Source: Nematostella vectensis (Eukaryota > Cnidaria > Anthozoa > Actiniaria > Edwardsiidae). Taken from it: DNA of 64,000 nt. The stretch is taken from NCBI RefSeq assembly GCF_932526225.1, contig NC_064037.1:18593471-18657470 (forward strand), given 5' to 3'. This document shows, one piece after another, positions 1 through 13,900 of the stretch. The position numbers were made by a program, and so were the translations under genes. Below the pieces are notes generated by a model. It was not told the origin of the DNA, did no database searches, and worked only from the letters and a program-made list of their open reading frames with translations. Each line of letters begins with the position of its first letter. Position 1 is the first letter of the stretch.

Positions 1-197
1 GCATAGGTGAAGTTGATCCAAACAATAACAAAGAAAGCTCAGATGTCAGGCTTCACGGCATGAATAGACCGTTTAGTTCGAAAACTCCACGGTATCTAGA
101 GAACAAAGTAAAATTAGGCCACTCGCTTTGTGCTGCTTTATGATTTGATGAAAATATTGCTTTTACAAATAAAAAAAAATTACTACACTTTATACAA

Positions 198-321
198 GAC
201 GAGAGAAGAAGAAAGAGAGAAGGTTGCACCTAGAGCATTCTCCGTAGCCAGGTAGCCCGAGGTCTCCGAGAATTCGGCCTACAAATATAGAAAAAATGCT
301 CTCTTTCTTCTTCTCTCGTCA
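198..321. repeat. Fold-back inverted repeat
   Basis: A purine-rich arm (ACGAGAGAAGAAGAAAGAG) at about 198-220 is mirrored by its complement (CTCTTTCTTCTTCTCTCGT) at about 301-320, with partial pairing (agagcatt/aatgctct) inward. This resembles a small MITE or hairpin. No coding capacity. Confidence 0.6.
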
Positions 322-1884
322 TGTATGAGTGTTGAAAGGGAAACGAGTAAGTAAAATGGGCCCAAATACTCAAGAGAGATACCAAAAAAGACAATAATAA
401 AGTGAGTCCACTATGAAGTCTATTTCCTTTAATTTCCCATTTTTTCATCACTATACAAATTCTCTTGCGTACTAGAATACAAACCGAGTGCTTGGGTTAC
501 CTGTGTTCAATCTCTCCAGGATAAAAAACTCCGACTCAGAGTGCTCGTCCATTTTCTTTTTTTTTGGTGGCTTTGGTGTTTTGGTCGATTTTGTCTTAGC
601 TAAATTCGTGCGACCAAACAAAACAACACAAAAAAGCTCACAAAATGTCCCGCTCCGGATACGGAAAAAGACGGCCCCGCCAACCAACCATTTCTGCTGT
701 CTGGGTGTTAGAATTCGCCACTCGAATGATCGCTGTCGCTCATTTTGCAGTTTTAAAGTGGAATGGAAGTAAAACGATTGCATTCCACACAATGGCTCAT
801 ATCCAGCCAGCATCTCTCGCGGGTTTGCTCAAAGGGCAAACTACAACGACGGCGAGTTGTGAAAACTTCCGCAGCGAGAGATGATTTCCAACCTTTTTTT
901 TAGTCACAAAAGGATAAATTTAGACAAAAAAAAAAATGCTATTTGTACTAGTTATTTCATTGCACACGAAATATAAGTGAGGCGAATAGGTCGGGACGAA
1001 GTATTTCGAACCTTACAAAACAAATGACAAACAAGACGTACAAAACAATTCTTTATTACCTCCCAAAATCGTATTACACAAATCAATATGAATAAAACCT
1101 AGGAAGTAATTGTTTTGTAAGTTTTTCTCTTCCAAAGCTTTCATGTTTATATCATAACACGAGGCCTAAAAATAAATTTTGCGGGGAAAATTAAGGCAGC
1201 TAATTTGACAGTAGAAATCGCAATCGACCGCAAAGTGGTTTCGATATGACCACAAATTATCGTAGGGTGAGTTTCCATACAATCGTACAGGACCCGGGGG
1301 GGGGGGGGGGGGGGGGGGGCTCCCATATTATAATGACGGGGGTGCTCGTAGGAAATTTTTACCCCTAAATGGTACCAAAAAGGGCGTGGCTCTAGTCAAT
1401 TTTTACCCTAAAAGGTACTAACGAACAACGTACATTTGTAGTTGAAAAGCATGTAAATCCATTTCATTAAACTTTTTTTAATATCGAAGTAGCAGCTTGT
1501 TCTGACCCCTAAAAGGTACCGTGTCACAAAAAAATGCCAGCACTTGAACTCGAACTCCATAAAAGGTACCAAAACCGTGATTTTTACCCCTAAAGGGTAC
1601 TACGATCGAGTGCCAGCCTTCTTTTGACAAACCCCGTTTTTCAAATCAGACAAACCGCGTTTTTCAAACCAGACAAATCTCGTTTTTCAAACCAGACAAA
1701 CCTCGTTTTTCAAACCAGACAAATTTCTTGTTTTGAACCATTTTCTTGTCCCTCGTATGTATCTCCGTTATGTAAATACCTGGGGAAAGTTGTAATAAGC
1801 CTGGATAACTTTAACCGCAGGATAACATTTATTCGGGTTTTGTGGAGCTTTGGCTACCTTAACTAAATGTCTGCCTGCCTTAGT
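322..1884. other. Intergenic, low-complexity and repeat debris downstream of LTV1
   Basis: No supportable gene. A 24-G run lies at 1296-1319. From about 1330 to 1605 the motif CCTAAAAGGTACC recurs in degenerate form, typical of an old dispersed repeat. From about 1625 to 1738 there are five copies of a 23-bp unit (GACAAACCTCGTTTTTCAAA...). Short ORFs at 472-884 show no recognisable protein. Confidence 0.5.
1828..1833 (-). terminator. Poly(A) signal of LTV1
   Basis: AATAAA on the minus strand about 52 nt past the LTV1 stop codon. The position fits a short 3' UTR. Confidence 0.6.
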
Positions 1885-1992
1885 TCATAACTTGAGGCTT
1901 TGTTGTTGTTTGGAGAAGAGCATTGACACTTCTTGCCGCTTGCTTTCTGCCTTGAACGCCATTTTGTTGGACTTCTTCTCGCTTCTTCGTTG
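1885..1992 (-). CDS. LTV1: LTV1 exon 13 (terminal)
   Basis: Acceptor TTTTTAG, then 35 codons (QRRSEKKSNKMAFKAESKRQ...SLKL) and TGA. It matches the basic LTV1 tail that reads EKKANKLAFK...LKL in other animals. Confidence 0.9.
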   Translation of the reverse strand, partial: QRRSEKKSNKMAFKAESKRQEVSMLFSKQQQSLKL

Positions 1993-4900
1993 CTAAAAAT
2001 AAGTAAAAGTTTTAATTTATTTTCTACAGTTTTTCAGCATGAGTCAATACAACAATCGGATTGAAAAAAAGTTAGAATTTGTTTGGGTACAACCCTGTAA
2101 AACAGCACCAGAGAGTGTATTTAGCCGCAGGGTTAAGTAGAGTTACCAGACGGGAGAGATGAAGTTCTCCGAAACCTGATATGGGCAATACTGAGTATAC
2201 TGGTCCCCACCAGGGCAAGGTTGTCCCATACCTCTCCTCCCTCCCCTCCCTTATACTATCAGCAGTATTATTGACCTCAGCGCTGCACTCAGTTGCGCGT
2301 GCGCCATAGTTTCTTAATATTGTGGTGCCAGGCCGCGCACTAGCGGAATACACACATTCTTTTGGACCTTATACAGAATTGCACCAGTATTGTGAATATC
2401 AGTCGGGGGGGGGGGGGGGGGAGGGAGGGGGGCTGAAGGAGAATTATGCTGTTGTTAATATTCGGCGAGCTTTCGCCGACGATATCCAACTGATAAATCT
2501 GGCTACTGTGATTCTAAAAAATGGAAGCGTTTCAATGGCCAGCACTGTAATTCTGTAATTGGTTTCACATCACGGCACCTCTCCGCAAGTCGCTGACCAA
2601 TCAAAAAGCACCAAATGGAATTCCGTGAGTTTGAATGACAAAAGCAACAGAAAGAAACATAGCAACATCTAGTATCATTAAATACCACGCGACATCGTAC
2701 TGTCTACATGTAGCACAAAAAAATCATATTTCAAACAGTTTAAGAAAGTCTCTAGACTAGCTGTAGGAAAACAAGGAGCTCTGCCTTTTGCTGACGTTTC
2801 GATTTTGAGTATTAGCCCTCTTCGAATAGCCTCCTTGCAGCCTTGCTCGACTTGTCACGCAAGTCGGCGATTTAAGGACTCGTCACGCAAGTCGGCGATT
2901 TAAGGACTCGTCACGCTAGGCGACGACAGGACTACAGTGACGACTGCGAGGATGACTATTCGTCAGAGGGCGAATTCTACTGTGGGCGAGGGAGTGGGCA
3001 AGTGAGTAAGTGTTTACCCTACGCTCCTCCTTGACCGCTTTTTTTCGTAATCTCTTCTGCTCCTTATCCTCGTTGCGCGGCTTGGGGCCAACAAGGACCT
3101 CCATTTGTTTTAAATGATCTGGTTGATTTATTTCCTTCCAAGAAGGCCTTGCAGGTAGAACACCAATGGGAATACCTGTCTTCTTTGACAACTTGATCGT
3201 TTTAGTCTGAAAAATAATAGTCTTCTTCAAACTTAACGCATTGACCCTTCAATCCAAACAATCCATCGATACAAAATAACACAACGAGCCTTTTAACCAA
3301 GGTGATAGCAACTACTCCTTAGCCAAAAAATAGATCAGGTTCTTTGACAAATTTCAAATAAAACAAGAAAAAACAGCAGGAGTGACCCTATCAACAAAAC
3401 GCTCAAAATACCACACAAAGGAAATAGATCAGCAAACATAACTCAAGACACAAATAGATACCTTTATTTTGAAAGGGCGAATCTAACTTTTCGCTAAGGG
3501 GTTGGGGGGTTGGCTCAGTGACAAAGGGGGGAGAGGGTGATTTTTGTTGTTACATATGGCTTTCCGGCAGCCCAAAAAGGCCCCCTTTAAACCCCCTAAG
3601 CCCCCCCCTAGATCCGCCACTGTTTTGATCCTCCAGCAGGATAAGAATATAGCACTAATTATGCCCCAATAGACTTGATAATGTCCTAAGGCACTTTCCA
3701 AATACGCTAATAGGTGTATGTTTGTTAATAATACAAAAACAACTATCATGTTATGCTTGCTCCAGCACGACGATGTGTGATTAGAGTGGGGACCACAAAG
3801 CATTGTTGGAAAGCTTAGATACCGCTGACTAGGTCAACGGATTAAATTATCTTGAACGGTTTGAACGGATTAAATTATCTTGAGATTCAGGATTTAACAT
3901 TGCTTTAAACATCTACCCTTAAAAGAGAACCTTATATATGAAATACAAAATATAATGTCTCGACTTGATCTATTCCTGAATAAACATTGTACTACCCCTG
4001 TAACTCTTACCTTTCATAGTGGAACTACCCCAGTAACCCATACCTTTCATAGTGGTACTACCCCTGTAACTCTTACCTTTCATAGTGGTACTGCCCCTGT
4101 AACTCTTACCTTTCATAGTGGTACTACCCCTGTAACCCTTACCTTCCATAGTGGCACTACCCCTGTAACCCATACCTTTCATAGTGGTACTACTCCTGTA
4201 ACTCTTACCTTTCATAGTAGTACTACCCCTGTAACTCTTACCTTTCATAGTGGTACTACCCCTGTAACCCTTACCTTTCATAGTGGTACTACCCCTGTAA
4301 CCCATACCTTTCATAGTGGTACTACCCCTGTAACTCTTACCTTTCATAGTGGTACTACCCCTGTAACCCTTACCTTCCATAGTGGTACTACCGCTGTAAC
4401 CCTTACCTTTTATAGTGGTACTACCCTGTAACCCTTACCTTTCATAGTGGTACTACCCCTGTAACCCTCACCTTTCATAGTGTTACTACCCCTGTAACCC
4501 TTACTTTTCATAGTGACACTACCCCTGTAACTCTTACCTTTCATAGTGGTACTACCCCAGTAACCTTTACCTTTCATAGTGGTACTACCCTTGTAACTCA
4601 TACCTTTCATAGTGGTACTACCCCTGTAACCCTTATCTTTCATAGTGGTACTACCCCTGTAACCCTTACCTTTCATAGTGGTACTACCCCAGGAACTCAT
4701 ACCTTTCATAGCGGTGCTACCCCTGTAACTTTTACCTTTCATAGTGGTACTACCCCTGTAACCCTTACCTTTCATAGTGGTACTACCCCAGGAACTCATA
4801 CCTTTCATAGTGGTACTACCCTTGTAAAACTTACCTATCATATTGGTACTATCCCTGTAACTCTTACCTTTCATAGTGGTACTACCCCAGTAACCCTTAC

Positions 4901-7900
4901 CTTTCATAGTGGTACTACCCCTGTAACTCTTACCTTTCATAGTGGTACTACCCCAGTAACTCATACCTTTCATAGTGGCACTACCCCTGTAACCCTTACC
5001 TTCCATAGTGGTACTACCCCTGTAACTCTTACCTTTCATAGTGGTAATACCCCAGTAACCCTTACCTTTCATAGTGGCACTACCCCTGTAACCCTTACCT
5101 TCCATAGTGGTAATACCCCAGTAACCCTTACCTTTCATAGTGGTACTACCCCTGTAACTCTTACCTTTCATAGTGACACTACCCCAGTAACCCTTACCTT
5201 TCATATGGCACTACCTCTGTAACTCTTTCCTTTCATAGTGGTACTACCCCTGTAACCCTTACCTTTCATAGTGGTACTACCCCTGTAACTCTTACCTTTC
5301 ATAGTGGTACTACCCCTGTAACCCTTACCTTTCATAGTGGTACTACCCCTGTAACTCTTACCTTTCATAGTGGTACTACCTCTGTAACTCTTAACTTTCA
5401 TAGTGGCACTACCCCTGTAACACTTACTTTTCATAGTGGTACTACCCTTGTAACTCTTACCTTTCATAGTGGTACTACCCCTGTAACCCTCACCTTTCAT
5501 AGTGTTACTACCCCTGTAACCCTTACTTTTCATAGTGACACTACCCCTGTAACTCTTACCTTTCATAGTGGTACTACCCCAGTAACCTTTACCTTTCATA
5601 GTGGTACTACCCTTGTAACTCATACCTTTCATAGTGGTACTACCCCTGTAACCCTTATCTTTCATAGTGGTACTACCCCTGTAACCCTTACCTTTCATAG
5701 TGGTACTACCCCAGTAACCCTTACCTTTCATAGTGGTACTACCCCAGGAACTCATACCTTTCATAGCGGTACTACCCCTGTAAAACTTACCTATCATATT
5801 GGTACTATCCCTGTAACTCTTACCTTTCATAGTGGTACTACCCCAGTAACCCTTACCTTTCATATGGCACTACCTCTGTAACTCTTTCCTTTCATAGTGG
5901 TACTACCCCTGTAACCCTTACCTTTCATAGTGGTACTACCCCTGTAACTCTTACCTTTCATAGTGGTACTACCCCTGTAACCCTTACCTTTCATAGTGGT
6001 ACTACCCCTGTAACTCTTTTCTTTCATAGTGGTAATACCCCAGTAACTCTTAACTTTCATAGTGGCACTACCTCTGTAACTATTACCTTTTATAGTGGTA
6101 ATACCCCTGTAACCCTTACCTTTCATAGTGGTACTACCCCTGTAACTCTTACCTTTTATAGTGGTACTACCCCTGTAACCCTTACCTTTCATAGTGGTAC
6201 TACCCCTGTAACTCTTACCTTTCATAGTGGTACTACGTCTGTAACCCTTACCTTTCATAGTGGTACTACCCCTGTAACCCTTACCTTTCATAGTGGCACT
6301 TCCGCTGTAACTCTTACCTTTCATAGTGGTACTACCCCTGTAACTCTTAACTTTCATAGTGGCACTACCCCTGTAACCCTCACCTTTCATAGTTGTACTA
6401 CCCGTGTAACCCTCACCTTTCATAGTTGTACTACCCGTGTAACTCTTACCTTTTATAGTGGTACTACCCCTGTAACCCTTACCTTTCATAGTGGTACTAC
6501 CCCTGTAACTCTTACCTTTCATAGTGGTACTACGTCTGTAACCTTTACCTTTCATAGTGGTACTACCCCTGTAACCCTTACCTTTCATAGTGGCACTTCC
6601 GCTGTAACTCTTACCTTTCATAGTGGTACTACCCCTGTAACTCTTAACTTTCATAGTGGCACTACCCCTGTAACCCTCACCTTTCATAGTTGTACTACCC
6701 GTGTAACCCTCACCTTTCATAGTGGTACTACCCCTGTAACCCTTACCTTTCATAGTGGCACTTCCGCTGTAACTCTTACCTTTCATAGTGGTACTACCCC
6801 TGTAACTCTTAACTTTCATAGTGGCACTACCCCTGTAACCCTCACCTTTCATAGTTGTACTACCCCTGTAACCTTTATCTTTCATAGTTGTACTACCCGT
6901 GTAACCCTCACCTTTCATAGTTGTACTACCCGTGTAACTCTTACCTTTTATAGTGGTACTACCCCTGTAACCCTTACCTTTCATAGTGGTACTACCCCTG
7001 TAACTCTTACCTTTCATAGTGGTACTACGTCTGTAACCCTTACCTTTCATAGTGGTACTACCCCTGTAACTCTTACCTTTCATAGTGGAACTACCCCAGT
7101 AACCCATACCTTTCATAGTGGTACTACCCCTGTAACTCTTACCTTTCATAGTGGTACTGCCCCTGTAACTCTTACCTTTTATAGTGGCACTACCCCTGTA
7201 ACCCATACCTTTCATAGTGGTACTACTCCTGTAACTCTTACCTTTCATAGTGGTACTACCCCTGTAACTCTTACCTTTCATAGTGGTACTACCCCTGTAA
7301 CCCTTACCATAATGGTACTACCCCTGTAACTCTTACCTTTCATAGTGGTACTACCCCTGTAACCCTTACCTTTCATAGTGGTACTACCCCTGTAACCCTC
7401 ACCTTTCATACTGGTACTAACCCTGTAACCCTTATCTTTCATAGTGGTACTACCCCTGTAACTCTTACCTTTCATAGTGGTACTACACCTGTAACCCTTA
7501 TCTTTCATAGTGGTACTACCCCTGTAACCCCTACCTTTCATAGTGGTACTACCCCTGTAACTCTTACCTTTCATAGTGGTACTACCCCTGTAACTCTTAC
7601 CTTTCATAGTGGTACTACCCCTGTAACTCTTACCTTTCATAGTGGTACTACCCCTGTAACCTTTACCTTTCATAGTGGTAGTACCCCTGTAACTCATACC
7701 TTTCATAGTGGTACTACCCCTGTAACCTTTATCTTTCATAGTGGTACTACCCCTGTAACCCTCACCTTTCATAGTGGTACTACCCCTGTAACCCTTACCT
7801 TTCATAGTGGTACTACCCCTGTAACTCTTACCTTTCATAGTGGCACTACCCCAGTAACCCTCACCTTTCATAGTGGTACAACCCCTGTAACCCTCACCTT

Positions 7901-10900
7901 TCATAGTAATACTACCCCTGTAACTCTTACCTTTCATAGTGGTACTACCCCTGTAACTCTTACCTTTCATATGGCACTACCCCTGTAACTCTTACCTTTC
8001 ATATGGCACTACCCCTGTAACCCTTACCTTTCATAGTGGTACTACCCCTGTAACTCTTACCTTTCATAGTGACACTACCCCTGTAACCCTTACCTTTTTA
8101 TAGTGGTACTACCCCTGTAACCCTAACCTTTCATAGTGGTACTACCCCTATAACCCTTACCTTTCATAGTGGTACTACCCCTGTAACCCTTACCTTTGAT
8201 GGTGGCTCCTTGATAAGTGTAGGATGATTGTAATGGTTGGAGTAAGTGCCTAGTGGAAACATGAAAAACCTGTTATGTTATGAGAAACATTTGTTACAAC
8301 ACCCCAGCTTCATGCTGCTTCATGCTGCTTCATGCTGCATTGATGTGACCAGAGTGTGACGGTGTGCTAAGGTAACAGTCAATTTGAGGACAAATACCGA
8401 AACAGAAATTACCACTTTTAAAAATACTATTCTCGTCAACGGCAAGGATTTGAGTGTTTTAGAACTCAGTGTATCCACAACAGTAGTTTATGTATTAGAA
8501 AAACTTACTTAGTATAGATTCACAGTCCCATTGTTCCTTGGGTTTTTCTGCTACCCTGACCAAATCCTCATCGTCTTCGCCACTGCTCTGTTCCGTCCTG
8601 TTAGATTTTGAGCCATTTCCTTTTCCCTCCAGTGGCAGCCCTGAGAAGCTAAAATTCAAATAATTTGACTTCTGCTGTAGTGCACTGTCAATCAATATGC
8701 TCTTGACCAATCACAGCCCAAAGCAAAGCCTTTCTGATAGTGTGATTTCAAATAGCCAGGGGCCTGTTCCTGAAAAGCCGATTTGCGCTAACCCAGGGTT
8801 AAACTAACCCTAACCCACGATTAAATTTTTACCCCCAGATTAGTTTCATTCCCGAAACGCTGGTTAGGGCTAACTCTGGGTCAGTTTGGAGGTAAAATCT
8901 AACCCTGCTCGCGAGGTGGGTTAACTCGCTAACCCACTGTTTAGTTGGCGTAACACAGGCCTCCCAAACTTTGTAGTAGAACTAAAGCCTCATAAAATAA
9001 AGTTGTCGACAAAAAAGATGTTACACAAAACAATGTAGGGATGAAATATCCTAACATTTTGCTTTATTATGCGACCTTCGTTGCGATGCTGACTTGAAAA
9101 TTGTGCTGGGACAGACAGAAAGTTACATGAAATTTATACTTGAAATGAATCTGTCTCGCTAGTTTCACGCACCAACTCGAATCCTGCAAATGACATTTTT
9201 GGCAATGAAATGGAGGTAATTACAGGTGATGTAGAGGTGTTTTGGGGCTTTTCTGCGAAAATAAAATCACCAAAGGTAAATTTAAGTTGCTTTCTGTTGA
9301 TATACTGGGTACCCTGTGTGAATTTTACTCCTCAAACCAGTTTTTCACTCGTTTAATCCAGGGTTAGTAATTTGGGGAATTACTTGGCTTTCGGGAACGG
9401 TGAGTTATCCGTCGGTTAGCTAACCTACTATTAGCGAATTTTAACCCGGGATTAGGCGCTGATCGAGGGTTAAGGGAAGTAGGCCTCTTCGCTGAGGCTA
9501 CCGTTACCAAAGGATACCGCTAAGTTAATTCTCAAAATAATTTTCTAAATGTTCCATTCCATATCGATCTGACAAAATTTTCCAGCGTGGCAACTGTTCA
9601 CATTGTGGAAAAGCATCGATGAAGGTGTCTTACAAGGAACGAAATATAAAAATCTATCTAGGATAGCTCAGAAGTTTCCACAAAAGAGTGATAAACTCGG
9701 CAATATCCGTCGCTGAGCGGAAGAGTGAAACTTGTACTCACCATGCTATCAGAAAGGCCTTGTTTTGGACTGTGATTGGCCTTGTTTTGGACTGTGATTG
9801 GCCTTGTTTTGGAAGTGAAAGTGCACTAGGTGAATGGCACGTGTTATCCACTATAATAGATGTAGCAATGTAAAATGTATAACCAAACTTACTGGACTTT
9901 AGTCCTCGTCTGCTCAAACTCTTCAGTGATAGCATTGATGATGTGACTATCTGCATTAGTGTCAACTGTGCCAAGAACCTCTTCATGGTCCAAAGCTCCG
10001 ATCTCATCTTCATCATATTCCTCCATAACCTTCTCAAATTTATCATCTAGCATTGTCAGACCTGAGCAAAAAAATAGAAATTGGATCAGGTTCGCCTTCT
10101 GGTTAAACAGTATAGTCCTAACTTAAGAACCCCAAAATTGGGTCCGAGTACTCATTTTACGAGAACAAGCGGGCTTTGGCTCAATTAAAAGCTTGTTTAT
10201 TCAGGTTTTCAAAAATATCTTGGCGGCCATGTGGAATGGTAGATTTCATATAAAAAACGAGTTCAAAGTGACCTTGGTTAATTGGTCAATTACACACCTG
10301 CCATTTGCAGAATGCTTTCGACGCATCCCGTTCAAGAAAAGTGAATAATTACACCTAATTTCGCTTGAAATGCCGATATTTTTCATCAATGGCAGGAAGA
10401 ATAATTCCACATCATACTCTTATAGACTTCTCGAAGTTTAACAAAAAGTGTTAGTCGAGTCTGTTTTTATGTTCGGTGGTGTGTTTACATCAGTGCACCG
10501 CTAATTAATTTCAATTTCTGTATTTAGCAATTTTCTAATATAAACTGTCAATTCAAGAGCAATAGCAGGCCTCGAAATATGGAGGGGGATGAGGCAATAA
10601 TATTATTAGGGATTATTAATGGAGCCGGTTTATAACGTGGTATATTTTTGAGCCGGGGGATTATCGAGTTTAAAATTGTGAGAAGGGATATTTTAGATGA
10701 GGCTGCGAGAATGGGCATGTCACAATCGCAATACAAGAACTTCCTGCGAGTATAGTGTTTAACATTTATTACCAGAGGTCCAGCCGGCTGAAAAGAGAGA
10801 CCTTCAGTCAACAAGTACAAACCTTCAGCCCTTGACACCTTTGTGACGATTCTTTTGTAAGGTCAGTGCATTTGGAGGGGCGTATTGGAAAGAACGAGAC

Positions 10901-13900
10901 TCAAAACCTTTTAAGAGCAAGTTATTGTACGCCGTTTCTAACGGGGCGCTATCAATTTTCCTAAAGACGTGCTTCTTCTGCCAGGCGCCGTACACAGGCG
11001 GTGCGCATGAGACGCGCTCACCATCTTGAACTTATCAGAAAGAGAGGTGTAATCGAATTATAGATCCCTCTGGGACTTCATGCTAGTTGTGAGAGTGTCC
11101 ATCTCTCACTGTTACCGTAACAACGCAAGTTACCAGGAGAACTCTCTCGTCACTGGAAGCAGCCAGATCATACAAGACCATGAACTCGACCCGTGTAATC
11201 AACAGACACTAGCTAAACGCCCATGCAGGCGTGCCTTGTTGAAAGAGGTGGTAACAAAACACATACCATAATACCATAGTGGAGTTACAGAACTACGAAC
11301 GGAGTTCCGAGGATAGAAGAAGGAAGAGGGTAGAAGCCAATATCATGGAACTGATAAAGTGCATAACATGGAACTGTTGAAGTAAGATAAAACTGATTTG
11401 TGTTACCAAGATCTCCTTACATGACTCAAGATGTGTTGCAAGATTTGTTGCTGGACTGCCGGCGTGTGTGTGTGTTATGAGTAAGCGTGTTAAGTTAATT
11501 TATTTTAATGTAATAGTTTTTATTTTTCTTCTTAGTGTAGAATTATACTTGTTAGAATATTCAATTATACAAAGTCTTTATAAATACATTGTTATATCGT
11601 GCTCCTACGTGTGACAACATGAAGTAAATATCCCCAGAAACGGAAAAACTTAAAGCAATCTCTTATTGATACACATATAAAAAATCAAAGTTTTAAAAGG
11701 ATAGAGAACACTTTTCAGGCTTAATGAAATGTTTGTATTAAGTGTCTGCTCATAACGCGAGGTTTCCAATGACGAACAAAATGGTGGCCGGATGTGAAGT
11801 CGACCAAGGTAAATTGAAATTAGATTTTCGGTAGCTACCTTTCCACATGGCCGCCAAGATATTTTTGAAAACCTGAATAAACAACCTTATAATTGAGCCT
11901 TAGTCCGCTTGTTCTTGGACTAGTAGAGAAGCAATGCATGAAAGTTCTCTCTCTAGTTTACTAGTAGAGAAGCAATGCATGAAAGTTCTCTCTCTAGTTT
12001 ACTAGTAGAGAAGCAATGCATGAAAGTTCTCTCTCTAGTTAACTAGTAGGGAGGGAATGCATGAAAGTTCTCTCTCTAATTTACTAGTAGGGAGGCAATG
12101 CATGAAAGTTCTCTCTCTAGTTTACTAGTAGGGTAGCAATGCATGAAAGTTCTCTCTCTGGTTTACTAGTAGGGTGGCAATGCATGAAAGTTCTCTCTCT
12201 AGTTTACTAGTAGAGAAGCAATGCATGAAAGTTCTCTCTCTAGTTAACTAGTAGGGAGGGAATGCATGAAAGTTCTCTCTCTAATTTACTAGTAGGGAGT
12301 CAATGCATGAAAGTTCTCTCTCTAGGACAATGGCATGGTATGTAATTCATCTAAATGCAAAGAGCTAGTTTTCCGCAAGAAAGGGTGTAATCAGAATATC
12401 GAGTTAGTGAACAACATTCCGCAATGTACGGTATTACCGATTCTAGGGATTACCTTTCAGTCTAACGGCAAATACAGTGAACATGTGCGTTCCAAGTTAA
12501 CAAAGGCAAATAAGTGTCTTTACATTTTAAGATCTTTAAGAAAGGAAGGAATTTGTCAAGAAGAACTCGATCACCTCTTTAAGTCTATTGTCCTTCCTAA
12601 TTTCACTTATGGCTTGTCCGTTTTTGGTGCCTCAGACTCGGATCTCACAAACATACAGAACTTCCTAGAGAGATGCTTTAAAAGGAAATACATTTCAAAC
12701 ATTGTAAACATCCGTAAACTTCTAGAGGAGGCAGATAAGAAGATTTATCGTACTCGCTTAGATCAACCTGAATATCCTCTGAGCAAAATCCTGCCTAAGA
12801 AAAAAGACCAAAAATACAACCTCAGAAAAAGAAATGTGATTTATCCTAGGGTTCACTCAGAGCGATTCAAAAATACTTTTGTCAATAGGCTTGTCTTTAA
12901 ATATAGTGACATATAATTGATGTAGCGCATTTACTTATAATCGGTTTCTCCTACATTTTGTAAACTTAGACATGTTGATTTATCTAAGGCAATAAAGATT
13001 ATTATTATTATTATTATTAGTTTACTAGTAAGGTGGCAATGCATGAAAGTTCTCTCTCTACTTTACTAGTAGAGAAGCAATGCATGAAAGTTCTCTCTCA
13101 AGTTTATTAGTAGGGTGGCATTGCAAGAAAGTTCTCTCTTGGGTTTACTAGTAGGGTGGCAATGCATGAAAGTTCTCTCTTAAGTTTATTAGTAGGGTGG
13201 CATTGCAAGAAAGTTCTCTCTTGGGTTTACTAGTAGGGTGGCACTGCATGAAAGTTCTCTCTCTGGTTTACTAGTAGGGTGGCAACGCATGAAAGTTCTC
13301 TCTCTGGTTTACTAGTAGGGTGGCAACGCATGAAAGTTCTCTCTCTGGTTTACTAGTAAAGGTTGGCAATGCATGAAAGTTCTCTCTCTGGTTTACTAGT
13401 AGGGTGGCAACGCATGAAAGTTCTCTCTCTGGTTTACTAGTAGGGTGGCAATGCATGAAAGTTCTCTCTCTAGTTTACTAGTAGGGTAGCAATGCATGAA
13501 AGTTCTCTCTCTGGTTTACTAGTAGGGTGTCAATGCATGAAAGTTCTCTCTCTAGTTTACTAGTAGGGTGGCAATGCATGAAAGTTCTCTCTCTGGTTTA
13601 CTAGTAGGGTAGCAACGCATGAAAGTTCTCTCTCTTGTTTACTAGTAGGGAGGCAATGCATGAAAGTTCTCTCTCTAGTTTACTAGTAGGGGGGGAATGC
13701 ATGAAAGTTCTCTCTCTAGTTTACTAGTAGGGTGGCAATGCATGAAAGTTCTCTCTCTGGTTTACTAGTAGGGAGGGAATGCATGAAAGTTCTCTCTCTG
13801 GTTTACTAGTAGGGTGGCAACGCATGAAAGTTCTCTCTCTGGTTTACTAGTAGGGTGGCAACGCATGAATGTTCTCTCTCTGGTTTACTAGTAGGGTGGC

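Noticed and set aside
472-884. Overlapping short ORFs on both strands near the window start
   Set aside because: No recognisable domain, low complexity in part, and no splice or promoter support.
3955-7970. Long open frames (KGKSYRGSTTM repeats, up to 473 codons) on both strands
   Set aside because: They follow from a 33-bp period divisible by three with no stop in the unit; they are intronic satellite, not genes.
8800-8900. Telomere-like CTAACCCTAACCC
   Set aside because: Only a few non-tandem occurrences within a dispersed repeat; no continuous TTAGGG array.
12335-12916. An independent host gene at this 193-codon frame
   Set aside because: The sequence is the C-terminal part of a LINE reverse transcriptase with a (TTA)n tail, set within satellite units.
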